From: Kiritimatiellia bacterium | GTDB taxonomy: Bacteria; Verrucomicrobiota; Kiritimatiellia; RFP12; UBA1067 | Length of the DNA stretch: 14,468 nt | Direction: 5' to 3' | NCBI GenBank assembly: GCA_017411125.1 | Contig: JAFPNP010000292.1 | Location: forward strand, 1-14,468 | In this document: positions 14,015 through 14,468 of the stretch, piece after piece | How the letters are laid out: every line of letters begins with the position of its first letter | Numbering within the stretch: position 1 is the stretch's first letter | Position numbers and translations under genes: made by a program | Notes under the pieces: generated by a model | Database searches by the model: none | Told to the model about the DNA's origin: nothing | Seen by the model: the letters and a program-made list of their open reading frames with translations, nothing else

Positions 14015-14020
14015 AAGGAA
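14015..14020 (+). promoter_or_regulatory. Ribosome binding site of leuA
   Basis: AAGGAA lies 6 bases before the ATG at 14027, a normal Shine-Dalgarno spacing. It supports this start and is much better than the site of the leader peptide. Confidence 0.75.
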
Positions 14021-14026
14021 AATCCA

Positions 14027-14468
14027 ATGGAAAAAGTGAACATATTCGACACGACGCTCCGGGACGGCGAGCAGGCGCCCGGATACTCGATGAATCTCGA
14101 CGAGAAGCTTCGCATGGCGCTTCAGCTCGAGGCGCTCGGCGTCGACGTGATGGAGGCTGGGTTCGCAATCGCCTCGCCGGGCGATTTCCAGTCAGTCAAG
14201 GCGATTGCCGAAGCGGTCAAGGAATCGTCGGTCTGTTCGCTTTCGCGCGCGCTCGAAAAGGACATCGACGCGTCTGCCGCCGCGATTGCCTGCGCGGCGC
14301 GGCCTCGCATACACACCTTTATTGCGACGAGCGACCTGCATCTAAAGTACAAGTTGAAGATATCGCGCGCGGACTGTCTGCGCCAGATACGTAGGGCCGT
14401 CGCATACGCACGGAACTTCTGCGGGGAGGTCGAGTTCTCTGCGGAGGACGCCTCCCGCACCGACTTCG
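14027..14468 (+). CDS. leuA: 2-isopropylmalate synthase (LeuA), N-terminal 147 residues, cut by window end
   Basis: LeuA condenses acetyl-CoA with 2-oxoisovalerate to form 2-isopropylmalate, the first committed step of leucine synthesis in the cytoplasm. The start reads 'MEKVNIFDTTLRDGEQAPGY', the HMGL-like TIM-barrel signature with the metal- and substrate-binding Arg-Asp pair. It is followed by 'GVDVMEAGFAIASPGDFQSV' (usually GFPIASPGD; Ala replaces Pro here), 'RIHTFIATSDLHLKYKLKIS' and 'VEFSAEDASRTDF'. These are hallmarks of LeuA; homocitrate and citramalate synthases share the fold, but the full set and the leucine-rich leader favour LeuA. The catalytic end of the barrel, the linker and the C-terminal leucine-binding regulatory domain lie beyond the window. 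Transcription is probably controlled by the attenuator upstream. Confidence 0.95.
   Translation, partial: MEKVNIFDTTLRDGEQAPGYSMNLDEKLRMALQLEALGVDVMEAGFAIASPGDFQSVKAIAEAVKESSVCSLSRALEKDIDASAAAIACAARPRIHTFIATSDLHLKYKLKISRADCLRQIRRAVAYARNFCGEVEFSAEDASRTDF

Overview
The window holds the 3' part of one giant surface-protein gene (bases 1-13491, open at the left edge, at least 4,496 residues) and, on the same strand after a 535-base gap, the start of leuA (from 14027, cut by the right edge). The organism is probably a host-associated bacterium of the class Kiritimatiellae (Verrucomicrobiota) or a close relative. This is inferred from the giant mosaic protein: right-handed beta-helix, CARDB, tandem Calx-beta, bacterial Ig-like, FG-GAP, InlB-like and jelly-roll modules, ending in a short C-terminal module I associate with such proteins from gut and rumen genomes. 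No taxonomic marker gene is present, so the placement is an inference.

Layout. Bases 1-129: end of an unidentified module. 130-972: beta-helix ending in a 'DMGCYEG' closure. 973-1260: fibronectin-III-like. 1261-2049: an Ig-like domain split by a nested domain. 2053-2247: InlB-like. 2257-2976: two CARDB-like domains. 2977-4257: four Calx-beta domains. 4258-4620: a third CARDB. 4621-7719: macroglobulin-like, NEW3-like and carboxypeptidase-regulatory-like modules, a cysteine-bearing linker and a long poorly known stretch. 7720-9708: about six Ig-like modules. 9709-10593: FG-GAP/integrin-like Ca-binding motifs. 10594-12237: InlB-like repeats, including a 456-base duplication. 12238-13068: two jelly-roll modules. 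13117-13488: C-terminal module.

The gap 13492-14026 is the most interesting non-coding DNA. It holds a 92-base element (13573-13664) made of exactly four 23-base units, each with a 15-base dyad of the form AAATA-C5-TATTT. The first unit is inverted, giving a perfect 40-base palindrome and 20-base terminal inverted repeats. After an AT-rich stretch comes a sigma-70-type promoter (TTGACA, 17 bases, TACACT). Next is a 27-codon leader peptide with nine leucines, including four in a row. Mutually exclusive pause, antiterminator and terminator hairpins follow, and then leuA with a good ribosome binding site. The geometry is that of ribosome-mediated transcription attenuation of leucine biosynthesis.

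The two genes have no evident functional link. The giant protein is probably secreted and used for surface attachment or binding. leuA encodes 2-isopropylmalate synthase, the first committed enzyme of leucine synthesis, and the leader would switch it on when charged leucyl-tRNA is scarce.
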